DNA of 64,000 nt from Paenibacillus selenitireducens (GCF_002021565.1 NZ_MSZX01000011.1:168742-232741), one strand, 5' to 3'; shown: positions 25,551 to 34,417, counted from the first letter of the stretch. A program made the numbers and translations. The notes: a model not told the origin generated them from the letters alone.

Positions 25551-25775
25551 TTACGCTTTTCTTAGTTTACCTAGTTCGGACACGAGTGCTTCCACTTCGC
25601 TAATGCTGAAGTTCTGCTTGCTGCTGATAATATCGTACAATTCTTGAATATCTTCGTACTGATCAACCGAGAAGGATGAGGCTTGCATTGCTGCAGCTGT
25701 AGCCATTTTTAGCTTTATTTTAATCGCTTCAATCATATATTCTACGTTTTCTTGCGTTGGTTGTGTAAGATCCAC
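25551..25775 (-). CDS. UPF0435/DUF1128 protein, YfkK-like
   Basis: The 74-residue product, starting at GTG 25775, reads MDLTQPTQENVEYMIEAIKIKL..., closely matching the start of B. subtilis YfkK (about 71 residues). A GAGAGG RBS stands nine bases upstream of the GTG, which supports this over the ATGs at 25784 and 25838. It is a small helical cytoplasmic protein of unknown function. It is single and convergent with cutC. Confidence 0.82.
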   Translation of the reverse strand: MDLTQPTQENVEYMIEAIKIKLKMATAAAMQASSFSVDQYEDIQELYDIISSKQNFSISEVEALVSELGKLRKA

Positions 25776-25909
25776 GTTCTTCATCCTCTCTGTTTCAATG
25801 AACCTATTGTAGCATGATTCAAATCCATCATGAAACAAAAATTGCCTGTAAGGGATTGTTCGGTTACAATCATAACAAATCGTGAGCAGTCAAATCAGAA
25901 GGAGAGGTT

Positions 25910-26449
25910 GTGAGGAGGATGCGGGAGCTGGAGTCGAATTCGTCGATCCGTTTGCGTCAGAAGAGGAATGCGTCGGAATTGCCTCATTTTTTTCGGTCCG
26001 TGTTCGAGTCGCATGCCTTGGAACAGATTACATTCGTCTGCATTGGAACGGATCGATCCACAGGCGATGCACTAGGGCCCTTGTTAGGTACGGCTTTGGA
26101 GCTGAGGGGGTTCACCCAAGTGGTTGGAACGTTGGCTCATCCCTGTGATGCGACGAATTTGGAAGCACGGTTGCGCGGAATTCCAGCAGATCATATTGTC
26201 ATTGCGATTGATGCTTGCTTAGGGCAACCCGCGATGGTAGGACATTATTTGGTGTCCAAGCAGCCGCTGCAGCCTGCGGAATCGGTAGGCGGTCGTCTTC
26301 CGGCAGTGGGGCACTATAGCATCGCAGCTGTTGTCAATGTCAGCGGCCCCAAGCCGTATTGGACGCTGCAGATGACTTCGTTGTATAAAGTGATGCAGAT
26401 GGCGCAGCAGATTGAATATGCTATTGAAGCAGGATTAAGCCCATTGTAG
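25910..26449 (+). CDS. yyaC: Spore protease YyaC (DUF1256)
   Basis: The 179-residue protein has the YyaC signatures FVCIGTDRSTGDALGPLLG, HPCDATNLE and IAIDACLG, similar in fold to germination protease/hydrogenase-maturation peptidases. YyaC is a sporulation-associated protein of Bacillota, so this gene identifies a spore-former. It starts at GTG 25910, five bases after AAGGAGAGG. A terminator follows, so it is monocistronic. Its exact substrate is not established. Confidence 0.9.
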   Translation: MRRMRELESNSSIRLRQKRNASELPHFFRSVFESHALEQITFVCIGTDRSTGDALGPLLGTALELRGFTQVVGTLAHPCDATNLEARLRGIPADHIVIAIDACLGQPAMVGHYLVSKQPLQPAESVGGRLPAVGHYSIAAVVNVSGPKPYWTLQMTSLYKVMQMAQQIEYAIEAGLSPL

Positions 26450-26491
26450 AAGGTTCACATTCTTCGTATCGAAGGAAGTGAACTTTTTTTT
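26450..26491 (+). terminator. Rho-independent terminator
   Basis: AGGTTCACATTCTTCG pairs with CGAAGGAAGTGAACTT (a few G-T pairs) over a 3-base loop and ends in eight T. Confidence 0.85.
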
Positions 26492-26533
26492 GCATGTTTA
26501 CAAATTTCGAGTCTCTTTTTAATACAGACCTCA

Positions 26534-26539
26534 TATAAT
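26534..26539 (+). promoter_or_regulatory. -10 element TATAAT before the Cys-rich small protein
   Basis: A perfect TATAAT stands 50 bases before ATG 26589. The -35 region (GAGTCT or nearby) is weak. Confidence 0.4.
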
Positions 26540-26588
26540 GTAGGTATTCTTTCAATAACGGACTAGGATGAAGATGGGAGCGATCAAG

Positions 26589-26846
26589 ATGGCCTACATT
26601 AATCATGTGAATTTAAAAAATGCAGGTGGACAAGTCTATTGTTGCATGCGAAATAAAGTAGTACAGTTTAATGAAGAACAATTAATGAAATACTGTGTTG
26701 GGTGCAAGATGTTCGGGGGCACGGCGAAGGGGAAAGGCGTGGAATGTTTCTGGGATGATATGCGGGGAGATAAACTGATGATTGTATCGGATCCCGTGCA
26801 AGAGGTTGAATACAATCAGACGCGCAGCGTGAGGCTGACCTCTTAG
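26589..26846 (+). CDS. Cysteine-rich small protein, putative zinc-binding
   Basis: The 85-residue protein has adjacent cysteines (YCCMRNK), then YCVGCKMFGG and VECFWDD, five cysteines in about 38 residues, suggesting a metal site or redox function. GGGAGCG precedes ATG 26589; the earlier ATG at 26568 lacks an RBS. It is followed by a hydrolase after 40 bases without a terminator, so they may be co-transcribed. No family recognised. Confidence 0.75.
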   Translation: MAYINHVNLKNAGGQVYCCMRNKVVQFNEEQLMKYCVGCKMFGGTAKGKGVECFWDDMRGDKLMIVSDPVQEVEYNQTRSVRLTS

Positions 26847-26886
26847 ACGAAAGCGCCTAGATGACCTGAAGAGAGGAAATGATCTT

Positions 26887-27693
26887 ATGACAGAAATGAA
26901 GCAAGGAACAACGCCGCAGGGTTTATTTTATAAAGAGCAGGGACAAGGACAACCAATCGTGTTATTGCATGGCTTTTGCGGCAGTTCTGATTATTGGACA
27001 AGCGTAGTACCTGAGCTCGCACGCCAGTATCGTGTAATCACGCCGGATTTGCGCGGACATGGTCAATCACAAATCATAAATCCCTCGTTCCGTATTGAAG
27101 ATATGGCACAGGATGTGGTTCAACTCATGGACGAGCTTCAGATAGAACGAGCCATCGTATTCGGCCACTCCCTCGGTGGATATATCACATTAGCGCTTGC
27201 GGAACAAGCGGCAGAACGATTACAGGGCTTCTCCCTGGTTCATTCAACCGCGAATCCCGATGCGGAGGCCGCGAAGGAGAATCGGCTAAAAGCAGTTAAG
27301 ACGATTCAAGAGGAAGGCATTGTCCCTTTTGTGGACGGTCTTATTCCGAAGTTATTTGCGCCAGACCATGTGCAATCCATGCCGGAACTTGTGGAGCATA
27401 GTAAGCAAATAGGGTATCAAACACTGCCGGAAGGTGCCATGGGAGCAAGTCTTGCGATGCGTGAAAGACCGGATCGGAATCATGTACTGGCGTCCACTCC
27501 ACTTCCCGTCTTGTTAGTCGCAGGAGAAGCAGATCAGATCGTTCCTCCGGAAAAGTCATTTACGGTGACCGGTTCACATATTCAACAAGCGGTCATTTCT
27601 GCGGCGGGTCATATGAGCATGATGGAATCACCTGATGCATTGATTGAGGTTATTCATCATTTTGTACAGGGAATCAACAAGACGGTGTCTTGA
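26887..27693 (+). CDS. Alpha/beta-fold hydrolase
   Basis: The 268-residue protein has the alpha/beta hydrolase markers: oxyanion-hole LLHGFCGSSDYW (~26-37), nucleophile elbow GHSLGGY (Ser ~97), acid in VAGEADQIV (Asp ~217) and His in SAAGHMSMMESP (~245). It resembles 3-oxoadipate enol-lactonase/esterase-type enzymes. No signal peptide. GAGAGGAAATGATCTT gives the RBS. Substrate cannot be deduced. Confidence 0.88.
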   Translation: MTEMKQGTTPQGLFYKEQGQGQPIVLLHGFCGSSDYWTSVVPELARQYRVITPDLRGHGQSQIINPSFRIEDMAQDVVQLMDELQIERAIVFGHSLGGYITLALAEQAAERLQGFSLVHSTANPDAEAAKENRLKAVKTIQEEGIVPFVDGLIPKLFAPDHVQSMPELVEHSKQIGYQTLPEGAMGASLAMRERPDRNHVLASTPLPVLLVAGEADQIVPPEKSFTVTGSHIQQAVISAAGHMSMMESPDALIEVIHHFVQGINKTVS

Positions 27694-27772
27694 TCCTCCA
27701 ATGAGAAGCCTAGAAGTCACGCTTACCCTCCTGTCTTGGGATGTGTAGGCGTTTTCTATTAGGCGACTGACA

Positions 27773-27824
27773 TTGACATTATTTTATGTATTCACATACA
27801 CTACATTTAGATGATTTCCTAAAT
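27773..27824 (+). promoter_or_regulatory. sdpR-like promoter with ArsR-type operator
   Basis: TTGACA (27773-27778), 18 bases, TACACT (27797-27802). Directly downstream ATTTAG-N8-CTAAAT (27805-27824) is a perfect 6-bp inverted repeat, a plausible autorepressor site over the transcription start. Confidence 0.6.
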
Positions 27825-27850
27825 ATCTAAGAAGTGGAGGTGCGTCTTTC

Positions 27851-28114
27851 GTGAACGATGCCTTCAAAGCACTAGCCGATCCGACTCGACGACAAATTCT
27901 TATGCTGCTCAAAGAGCGGGATATGTCTGCTGGTGAAATTGCAGACCATTTTTCCATGAAGAAGCCAAGCATATCGCACCATCTGAATATTTTGAAGCAA
28001 GCGCAGTTGATTATTGATGAGAGACAGGGTCAGAATATCATCTATTCTCTGAATACATCAGTCATGCAAGAAGCGCTGGGATGGTTCCTGCATATGATTC
28101 AGAAGAACAATTAG
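27851..28114 (+). CDS. ArsR-family autorepressor, SdpR-like
   Basis: The 87-residue winged-helix protein (MNDAFKALADPTRRQILMLLKERDMSAGEIADHF, MKKPSISHHLNILKQAQLI) resembles B. subtilis SdpR, which represses its own operon until the membrane immunity protein SdpI sequesters it. No metal-binding cysteines are present. GTG start after GTGGAGGTG. The SdpI-like gene follows 13 bases downstream. Confidence 0.85.
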   Translation: MNDAFKALADPTRRQILMLLKERDMSAGEIADHFSMKKPSISHHLNILKQAQLIIDERQGQNIIYSLNTSVMQEALGWFLHMIQKNN

Positions 28115-28127
28115 GAGGCTGTTCGTT

Positions 28128-28808
28128 ATGAATACGCGTGAGAAAGAGAATAACAGTAAAGCGTGGGATCACAAAGATTCGTGGATTGTTGCAGTTTCAT
28201 TGGTATTGTTCGGTATCGCATCCATTTTTTATCCGCAATTGCCGGATCAAGTGGTCTCTAAATTCAATATGGTCGGTGATCCGATCCGGACGATGAGTAA
28301 GTGGAGTTTTTGGCTACTGTATGGCGGAATTGCGTTGATTCTTCCCGTGACGACGAAGTTTACACGTAATCTAGATCCTAGAAAATCGAATTATCTGAAG
28401 TTCGAATCTACGTTCGAGACTTTTCGGTGGGCGACGGTTGTATTCATCCACTTTATTTTTGGGGCAGGAGTTGCGTATAATTTAGGGTATCCCGTCTCCA
28501 TGAATTTTGTGCTCCTATTTGCACTAGGGATGTTATGGCTTATTATGGGGAATCGAATGGGTAAAATTCGGTTTAATTATTTCATCGGGATACGAACGCC
28601 ATGGACGCTTGCAAATGAAGATGTCTGGCGCAAAACACACCGTGTCGCGGGCAGATGTTGGTTTATTGCCGGCATTCTGTTCTTGGTCGCTCTGTTTCTT
28701 CCGGCAGCGTTATTTATACCGATCCTTATTCTTAATTTGATCTTAAGTACGCTAGTACCGATGATATACTCCTACCTGATGTATCGAAAGACCGGACAGT
28801 CTTCATAA
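28128..28808 (+). CDS. SdpI-like immunity/signal-transduction membrane protein
   Basis: The 226-residue protein has about six membrane segments, a DUF1648 N-terminal half (PQLPDQVVSKFNMVGDPIRTMSK) and the SdpI signature NYFIGIRTPWTLANEDVWRKTHRVAGR. In B. subtilis SdpI protects against the SdpC toxin and recruits SdpR to the membrane. Here no sdpABC toxin genes are nearby, so the pair may sense or resist foreign SdpC-like toxins. AGGAGG precedes the ATG. Confidence 0.88.
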   Translation: MNTREKENNSKAWDHKDSWIVAVSLVLFGIASIFYPQLPDQVVSKFNMVGDPIRTMSKWSFWLLYGGIALILPVTTKFTRNLDPRKSNYLKFESTFETFRWATVVFIHFIFGAGVAYNLGYPVSMNFVLLFALGMLWLIMGNRMGKIRFNYFIGIRTPWTLANEDVWRKTHRVAGRCWFIAGILFLVALFLPAALFIPILILNLILSTLVPMIYSYLMYRKTGQSS

Positions 28809-28832
28809 ATCGTAGAAAAAGCAGGTGAGACC

Positions 28833-29486
28833 GTGTTCTCAAGAGATTATCTTGTGCGACTGATTGAAGATATGACAAGTGTGCTTGGAAAAGCGATGGG
28901 GCTCCGTCAAGAGAATAAGCTGACTGAAGCCGAATGGGAAATCGATGACCTTTTTCAACGGCGATTTCGGCTTAGTGGACCCTTAATCCATTCGCTCTCA
29001 CCAGAAGATTTGATTACGATGTTCACCTTTAACGGCGTATTGGAGTCCGATCGTGTACAGGGTGTTGCGCTGCTCCTGAAGGAACAAGCACTTATCGATG
29101 AGGCGAAGAATGACCCTGCACAGGCGACGGTTCGCCGCATGAAGGCATTACATTTATTGGCGTATGCATCCGTACATGGGGCTCCCGTGAAGTGGATTCA
29201 GACGCATGATGAAATGAACCAACTGATCGAATTATTACAGGGAAAAGGGATGGCTGTCAGCTTGCACCAAGTCTTATGGACGTACTATGAGTCGGTTGGC
29301 AATTATGCGAAGGCCGAAGATCATTTATTCTATATACGAGATCGTCAGATCGATGTCACCGAAGAAGGTATTGCATTTTATCATCGATTGCTAGAACAGA
29401 CAGATGAGGCACTGGAAAAAGGCGGTTTACCGCGCGGAGAAGTGCTGCAGGGTCTATCCCAGCTTCAGCAGCATCGAGAGGTTTAA
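28833..29486 (+). CDS. Conserved helical protein (DUF6483-like)
   Basis: The 217-residue protein starts FSRDYLVRLIEDMTSVLGKAMGL, is all-helical and TPR-like in the second half (YESVGNYAKAEDHLFYIRD), without signal peptide or cysteines. I believe it belongs to DUF6483, a Bacillota family of unknown role, but from memory only. GTG start after AGGTGAGACC. It lies 24 bases after the SdpI-like gene and 23 before the methyltransferase, so operon membership is possible. Confidence 0.7.
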   Translation: MFSRDYLVRLIEDMTSVLGKAMGLRQENKLTEAEWEIDDLFQRRFRLSGPLIHSLSPEDLITMFTFNGVLESDRVQGVALLLKEQALIDEAKNDPAQATVRRMKALHLLAYASVHGAPVKWIQTHDEMNQLIELLQGKGMAVSLHQVLWTYYESVGNYAKAEDHLFYIRDRQIDVTEEGIAFYHRLLEQTDEALEKGGLPRGEVLQGLSQLQQHREV

Positions 29487-29509
29487 CGAACGAATGGAGG
29501 CTTATTGTT

Positions 29510-30706
29510 TTGTCTAACGCAACTTACACCATGGAATCTTTGCTTGAGCTGCTAGAGGGGATTGTACGTCAAGGAACGCTTGTTTCGGGCACGTTAAGTC
29601 AACGCAGACGCAAAGAACCAGATAGTTATACCAAAGTCCTGATCAAGCCAATTCAACTGCGTCAGGAGATCTATATCCAATTTGAATATCACTATGCCAA
29701 TAAAGTGGCCCATGAGAATGTACTTGCTTCGGAAGCGGGTGCTCGGATGGCAACATTGTTCGAGGATACATTCCGTCAAGGATTGATTCGGACGACTTCG
29801 GAAGAGTATCAGGTTCTGCTCTCCAAGAAGAACAAAGTATCCGTGCTTAAGAAGCAGACGGCTGCGGCGAAAGTGAATCTGACGCATAATCGCAAGAAGC
29901 AATATGTCTTGGAAGAAGGCGAGCCGGTTCCGTTCTTAATCGAACTCGGAATTATGAATACCGATGGTAAGGTGCTTGCGAAAAAGTACGATAAGTTCCG
30001 TCAAATTAATCGGTTCCTTGAAATGATTCAAGACGTTCTTCCGAATTTGCCGAAGGATCGGACCGTTACGATTGTTGATTTTGGCTGCGGCAAGTCCTAC
30101 TTAACGTTTGCATTGTATCATTATCTGGCCGTACAGCAGGGGATGACGCTCAATGTAGTAGGCTTGGATTTGAAAAAAGATGTTATTGAACATTGCCAAC
30201 AGTTAGCATCGCGTCTCGACTACAACCAGCTGCGTTTTCTCGTGGGCGATATCGCCGATTATAATGAACTCAAGCAGGTCGATATGGTCGTCACTTTGCA
30301 TGCCTGTGATACAGCGACGGATGCAGCCTTAGAAAAGGCTGTTCGTTGGGGAGCTAGTGTCATTTTATCTGTACCTTGCTGTCAGCATGAGCTGTTCAAA
30401 CAGGTGAGTAACCCGGCGCTGTCGCCTTTATTATCTCACGGTATTTTGAAGGAGCGATTCTCCGCGCTAGCAACGGATGCAGCACGTGCCAAGTTGTTAG
30501 AGATTCTAGGGTATCGCACACAATTGTTGGAGTTTATCGACATGGAGCATACGCCGAAAAATATTCTGATTCGCGCGGTGAAAGGTAACGTTCCAGGAAG
30601 TGTTCAAGATCTGATTACAGAGTATGAGCAGTACCGGGATTTCCTCCATATTTCGCCATACCTTGAACGGGCATGCTCAGATCTATTGGAACCTTTTCGG
30701 AGCTAA
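29510..30706 (+). CDS. SAM-dependent methyltransferase (Methyltransf_32 type)
   Basis: The 398-residue protein has a central class I fold: IVDFGCGKSYLTFALYHYL (motif I, about residue 190), VVGLDLKKDVIEHC, VTLHACDTATDAAL and ILSVPCCQHELF. This set (FGCGKSYL and LHACDTATD) is typical of the PF13679 group related to eukaryotic METTL25/Rrp8-like proteins, possibly RNA-directed. The N-terminal 150 residues are a helix-rich extension. TTG start nine bases after GGAGG. Substrate unknown. Confidence 0.85.
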   Translation: MSNATYTMESLLELLEGIVRQGTLVSGTLSQRRRKEPDSYTKVLIKPIQLRQEIYIQFEYHYANKVAHENVLASEAGARMATLFEDTFRQGLIRTTSEEYQVLLSKKNKVSVLKKQTAAAKVNLTHNRKKQYVLEEGEPVPFLIELGIMNTDGKVLAKKYDKFRQINRFLEMIQDVLPNLPKDRTVTIVDFGCGKSYLTFALYHYLAVQQGMTLNVVGLDLKKDVIEHCQQLASRLDYNQLRFLVGDIADYNELKQVDMVVTLHACDTATDAALEKAVRWGASVILSVPCCQHELFKQVSNPALSPLLSHGILKERFSALATDAARAKLLEILGYRTQLLEFIDMEHTPKNILIRAVKGNVPGSVQDLITEYEQYRDFLHISPYLERACSDLLEPFRS

Positions 30707-30755
30707 GGAAAGGGTTCTCATGGATGAATAAATGATTGAAGGGAGCGACAGCAGG

Positions 30756-31430
30756 GTGATAGAGCGATATAACAAGGAACGGGAATATGCATCCCTTACT
30801 GCGATATTGGATTGTAGAACCGTGGTGGAGCGCAAGGATTTTGTCTCTACTGGCGTGCTCACGCATGCGGAAGGCGATTTGATTGAGATTGAAATTGCGG
30901 AGTATGACCATTTTCAGTTGGGTGAAGCGGTCAAGATGACGATTTATTCCCCTGTGGGCATACATATCATTCAATCTACGGTCATTGCGAAATACGAGGG
31001 AGCTATTCTGATTATCCATCCGCCCAATAATCTCAGTAAGTTTGAAGACAAGCGTAAGTACCCTCGCATTGCATCGAATAAGGGAGGACATATCCATACG
31101 CTTGTGCATGAACTTGCACCAGTCCCTTTAGAAGACCCTATTTTTTTTAATTTGAAAAATATCAGTGTCGAGGGGCTTGGATTTACACTCTTTGAGGAGA
31201 GAACCTTTCAGGTGCATACGAAGTTACAGGCGGAGTTAGATCTTGGCTTCTTATTCCCGTGTACGTTCCGCATTGTAAGGTCATCCGAATCGGGTGAGGG
31301 GATGTTTTATGGAGCTGAATTGCTGAATGTCTCTGAAGAATATCTTCGAAATTTACGGGCCTATATCTTGAAGCAGCAAATTGAGAATCACTATGAACGC
31401 AAGAGCAAAGAGAAGTACTTTTCTCTCTAA
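30756..31430 (+). CDS. PilZ-domain protein, predicted c-di-GMP receptor
   Basis: The 224-residue protein has an N-terminal YcgR-like beta domain and a C-terminal PilZ domain with the c-di-GMP motifs RKYPRI (RxxxR region) and NISVEGLG (N/DxSxxG). It is probably a cytoplasmic effector coupling c-di-GMP to motility or envelope functions. GTG 30756 is preferred (GGGAG about ten bases upstream) over ATG 30732, which has no RBS. Terminated directly downstream. Confidence 0.85.
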   Translation: MIERYNKEREYASLTAILDCRTVVERKDFVSTGVLTHAEGDLIEIEIAEYDHFQLGEAVKMTIYSPVGIHIIQSTVIAKYEGAILIIHPPNNLSKFEDKRKYPRIASNKGGHIHTLVHELAPVPLEDPIFFNLKNISVEGLGFTLFEERTFQVHTKLQAELDLGFLFPCTFRIVRSSESGEGMFYGAELLNVSEEYLRNLRAYILKQQIENHYERKSKEKYFSL

Positions 31431-31451
31431 AAAATGAGTTTATACTATGCT

Positions 31452-31493
31452 ACAGGTAGCATCGTCCCGTGGACGACGACTACCTGTTTTTGT
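31452..31493. terminator. Intrinsic terminator
   Basis: ACAGGTAG/CTACCTGT outer stem with an inner CGTCC/GGACG hairpin and TTTTT, between the PilZ gene (+) and the next minus-strand gene. Confidence 0.8.
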
Positions 31494-31495
31494 GT

Positions 31496-31822
31496 TCATC
31501 CGCCAAATGCTTCACGAAAAGCGCGTGATAGCTTGTCGCGATCCACATCCCATAGCGTTGCTAATTCCTCGCAGACGTTCTCATCCCACCAGTCCGACAA
31601 CAGCTTACGATTGCTGCTATGCTCATGGATCCAGATGAGGTTGAGAATGACCTTCTTGTAGTAGAGTTCTTCGCCTTGCTTCATGGATTCCTCGGGAATC
31701 CATACTTTCATACGCTTCACTGCGCGGTAGAGCTCATTGTTGCAAGCTCTTCGGATCTTTCGTGCGGATGGTAGATTGCTCTGATGCTTCTCGGTATGCT
31801 TGGCTGTGTTCGGATTCGCCAC
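31496..31822 (-). CDS. Conserved small basic/helical protein, unknown function
   Basis: The 108-residue product (GTG 31822, GGAG ten bases upstream) reads VANPNTAKHTEKHQSNLPSA..., with a basic N-terminal third and a helical C-terminal part ending CEELATLWDVDRDKLSRAFREAFGG. No membrane segment. The Arg/Lys-rich segment ARKIRRACNNELYRAVKRMK might bind nucleic acid. The frame could start at 31861. It lies downstream of the cupredoxin gene in the same direction. No family recognised. Confidence 0.7.
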   Translation of the reverse strand: MANPNTAKHTEKHQSNLPSARKIRRACNNELYRAVKRMKVWIPEESMKQGEELYYKKVILNLIWIHEHSSNRKLLSDWWDENVCEELATLWDVDRDKLSRAFREAFGG

Positions 31823-31900
31823 GGGGCATCGACTCCTCTCCCTACCAATGTATGCAGGCAAGAGTGGAGAGGAAACTAAGCACCGTTTTTCACATACAGG

Positions 31901-32386
31901 CTATTCGACAACAATATACCCAATCATAGGCGCTTCGGCGGATGTGTCGCCTTCTTTTACGGTGCTATCTGTCTTGGAGTTATGACCGGGATGTGTTGTG
32001 CAGATGAGACGGTAAATTCCTTTTTTGGTCGGTGTGAAGTGTACGACGGTTTCTTTCCCTTTCATCACTTCCCCGCGAATTTCGGTTCCTTCGATGTAGA
32101 ATTGATGATGTGCGCCATTTACGCCGAAAATGCTAAGTTTGATATTCTCTCCGGCCTTAGCGAAGACGGTGCCTGGATCCCAACGATAGACTTCGATTTC
32201 TTTTCCGGCAGCGGTTTTGGTCTTGAATTCTCCCGTAACAATGTTAATGATTCGCTCATCTTGCAGAGCAGATGCAACGGGTTTGGACTGCTCCCATCGT
32301 AAATAAGCAATGGTGAGCATGACGGCGAACATGGCTACCGCGAACCACTGAATCTGACGTTTACTAATAATCCAAAATCTTGACAT
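31901..32386 (-). CDS. Membrane-anchored cupredoxin-domain protein
   Basis: The 161-residue protein has an N-terminal membrane anchor (residues ~10-29) and an extracytoplasmic cupredoxin fold. Probable type-1 copper ligands are His in GAHHQFYIEG and Cys plus His in YRLICTTHPGH; there is no CxxxC motif of a CuA centre, so it is not a normal cytochrome oxidase subunit II. ATG 32386 follows GAGGTGAATGAT; the longer frame to 32524 would overlap the divergent DedA gene start. Role could be copper storage or electron transfer. Confidence 0.82.
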   Translation of the reverse strand: MSRFWIISKRQIQWFAVAMFAVMLTIAYLRWEQSKPVASALQDERIINIVTGEFKTKTAAGKEIEVYRWDPGTVFAKAGENIKLSIFGVNGAHHQFYIEGTEIRGEVMKGKETVVHFTPTKKGIYRLICTTHPGHNSKTDSTVKEGDTSAEAPMIGYIVVE

Positions 32387-32532
32387 ATCATTCACCTCGA
32401 CGGATTGGTTTGAGACAAGTGTATGCACGAGGGGGCCAAGCCATGACAGCGAACTAGAAGTCATGTCCACCCATGTGGTAGAATAAGATAAATTTAGAAA
32501 TAATTTTAGGAATGGAGAGAGCAAAGAGGCAA

Positions 32533-33147
32533 ATGGATTATATTCACGAAATCATTAATCAGATTTTTAGCTGGGTCCAAGGTTTGGGTTATTTCGGTAT
32601 TGTATTAGGTTTAATGCTCGAAGTGATTCCGAGTGAAATTGTGCTGGCTTATGGAGGGTATTTGGTATCCATAGGTGATATTTCCTTTACTGGAGCGGTG
32701 ATTTTCGGAACGATCGGGGCCATTGCACAGAACTGGATTTTGTATGCCATCGGCCGTTATGCGGGTCGTCCGTTCTTTGAGAAATATGGCAAATATTTAA
32801 AAGTCAGTAAAAAGAATTTAGATACTGCAGAAGGCTGGTTCAATAAGTATGGAGCCGGTATCGTGTTCACAGGTCGATTTATTCCGGTTATGCGTCAGAT
32901 TGTATCCATTCCAGCAGGGATGGCACGAATGAACTTCTGGTTGTTCACCTTGTTAACGGCACTGGCATCGATTCCTTGGTCATTACTGTTCGTGTTCCTA
33001 GGATGGAAACTTGGAGATCAATGGCAGAGTGTCAGCGAGAAAGCAGGTCCTTATGTGCAGCCTGCCATTTTAATTGCGATTGCGCTTCTGATCGTATATA
33101 TCGTCATCAAGATCTGGCGTTCACGTACACGCGTGAAACAATCATAA
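32533..33147 (+). CDS. DedA-family membrane protein
   Basis: The 204-residue protein has the DedA/VTT features: LEVIPSEIVLAYGGYLVS with acidic residues in a re-entrant loop, FFEKYGKYL, and the FTGRFIPVMRQIVSIPAGMARM motif with essential Arg. DedA proteins act as lipid-carrier transporters (undecaprenyl phosphate or phosphatidylethanolamine flipping). ATG 32533 follows AAAGAGGCAA; ATG 32512 is possible. Divergent from the cupredoxin gene across 146 bases. Confidence 0.9.
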   Translation: MDYIHEIINQIFSWVQGLGYFGIVLGLMLEVIPSEIVLAYGGYLVSIGDISFTGAVIFGTIGAIAQNWILYAIGRYAGRPFFEKYGKYLKVSKKNLDTAEGWFNKYGAGIVFTGRFIPVMRQIVSIPAGMARMNFWLFTLLTALASIPWSLLFVFLGWKLGDQWQSVSEKAGPYVQPAILIAIALLIVYIVIKIWRSRTRVKQS

Positions 33148-33194
33148 AGTATAAGTTATTGATTCCAAATAAATAATAGAAAGAGGCGTATGAA

Positions 33195-33761
33195 ATGAGC
33201 AAAAACGTATCGGGCAAACTGCGCAGCGGGATTTCACCGTTAGCATTTATGCAAGGGATGAGGAAGAATCAAGATACTTTTCAATCTTGGTATGACCAAT
33301 TTGCTTGGGCGAATACAGAGGACCAGGAATTCTTCGAATCCCTGAACAATCGTGATGATCTTAGATGCTTGATCTTAGCGGCTGACTGGTGCGGAGACGT
33401 TGTACGCAATGTGCCTGTCGTGTTTCATCTCATGGAGACTGCAGGAATTCCAACCGAAGTATTCATTATGGAACAACATCCAGATTTAATGGATCAATTC
33501 CTAACAAATGGTGGCCGTTCCGTACCGGTTGTTATTATTGCGGATACTGGCGGCTATGTACTCGGCCAATGGGGTCCACGTCCAACGAAAGTACAAGCAC
33601 ATATGAATGAATTCAAACGTGAGAATCCAGATCGTGAAGCCGCAGATTATAACGAGAAGATTCAAGTAGTTCGTGAGAAAATGATGAAAGAATATGGCGA
33701 AGGAACGGGCTACCATGCGGTTATCGCAGCTGAGTTCCGTGAATTGCTGGCAGGAGTGTAA
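33195..33761 (+). CDS. Thioredoxin-fold protein with WCGD active site
   Basis: The 188-residue protein is thioredoxin-like (PF14595 type) with AADWCGDVVRNVPV (single Cys at the usual CxxC site, second Cys replaced) and the cis-proline loop GRSVPVVIIADTGG. A single-cysteine site suggests monothiol or bacilliredoxin-like disulphide chemistry rather than a classical reductase. GGCGTATGAA region gives a weak RBS. The next gene starts 6 bases after its stop, so the pair is an operon. Confidence 0.82.
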   Translation: MSKNVSGKLRSGISPLAFMQGMRKNQDTFQSWYDQFAWANTEDQEFFESLNNRDDLRCLILAADWCGDVVRNVPVVFHLMETAGIPTEVFIMEQHPDLMDQFLTNGGRSVPVVIIADTGGYVLGQWGPRPTKVQAHMNEFKRENPDREAADYNEKIQVVREKMMKEYGEGTGYHAVIAAEFRELLAGV

Positions 33762-33767
33762 TACATC

Positions 33768-34391
33768 ATGTTAAAGATTGAATCCTTTCAACTAGGTCCG
33801 TTAGAGACGAATTGTTATCTGCTCGTGAATACGGACACCAACAAGGCGCTTGTCATTGACCCGGGTATGAATCCGGCTCCGTTACTGCGTCGCATTCAAG
33901 ATCTTGATGTGGAAGCGATCCTGCTTACCCACGCGCATTTCGATCATATGGGTGGCGTCGATGAAGTTCGGAAGCTGAAGAATTGCCCGGTATATCTGCA
34001 TGATTTGGAAGCCGAATGGCTTACGAATCCGAAGCTGAATGGATCGCTTTTGTGGCCGCAGGTTTCCCCGCCGTTAACGACGGATCCTGCCGAATATGCG
34101 CTTGAAGACCGTCAGACGTTAGAGATGATCGGTCATACATTCCAAGTGATGCATACACCAGGGCATTCACCGGGTAGCGTGAGCTTCTTGTGCGGGAATG
34201 ATTTGTTCGGCGGGGACGTACTCTTTAAACTGTCCGTTGGCCGTACAGATTTACCAGGGGGGCGTCAGAACGATTTATTCGATTCGATCCACAATAAGTT
34301 ATTTAAACTCGACGATGCGGTGAAAGTATATCCAGGTCATGGACAACGCACGACGATCGGATTCGAACGAGCAAATAACCCGCATGTGTAA
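33768..34391 (+). CDS. Metallo-beta-lactamase fold hydrolase, glyoxalase II-like (YqgX-like)
   Basis: The 207-residue protein has the MBL zinc motifs THAHFDHMGG (HxHxDH), HTPGHSPGS, GGDVLF and VYPGHGQRTTIG. It matches the short glyoxalase II-like group including B. subtilis YqgX, acting on thioesters such as bacillithiol conjugates. It follows the thioredoxin-like gene by 6 bases, consistent with a shared low-molecular-weight-thiol role. Confidence 0.9.
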   Translation: MLKIESFQLGPLETNCYLLVNTDTNKALVIDPGMNPAPLLRRIQDLDVEAILLTHAHFDHMGGVDEVRKLKNCPVYLHDLEAEWLTNPKLNGSLLWPQVSPPLTTDPAEYALEDRQTLEMIGHTFQVMHTPGHSPGSVSFLCGNDLFGGDVLFKLSVGRTDLPGGRQNDLFDSIHNKLFKLDDAVKVYPGHGQRTTIGFERANNPHV

Positions 34392-34417
34392 TGATTTACA
34401 AAAATCGACAAAAGCTA

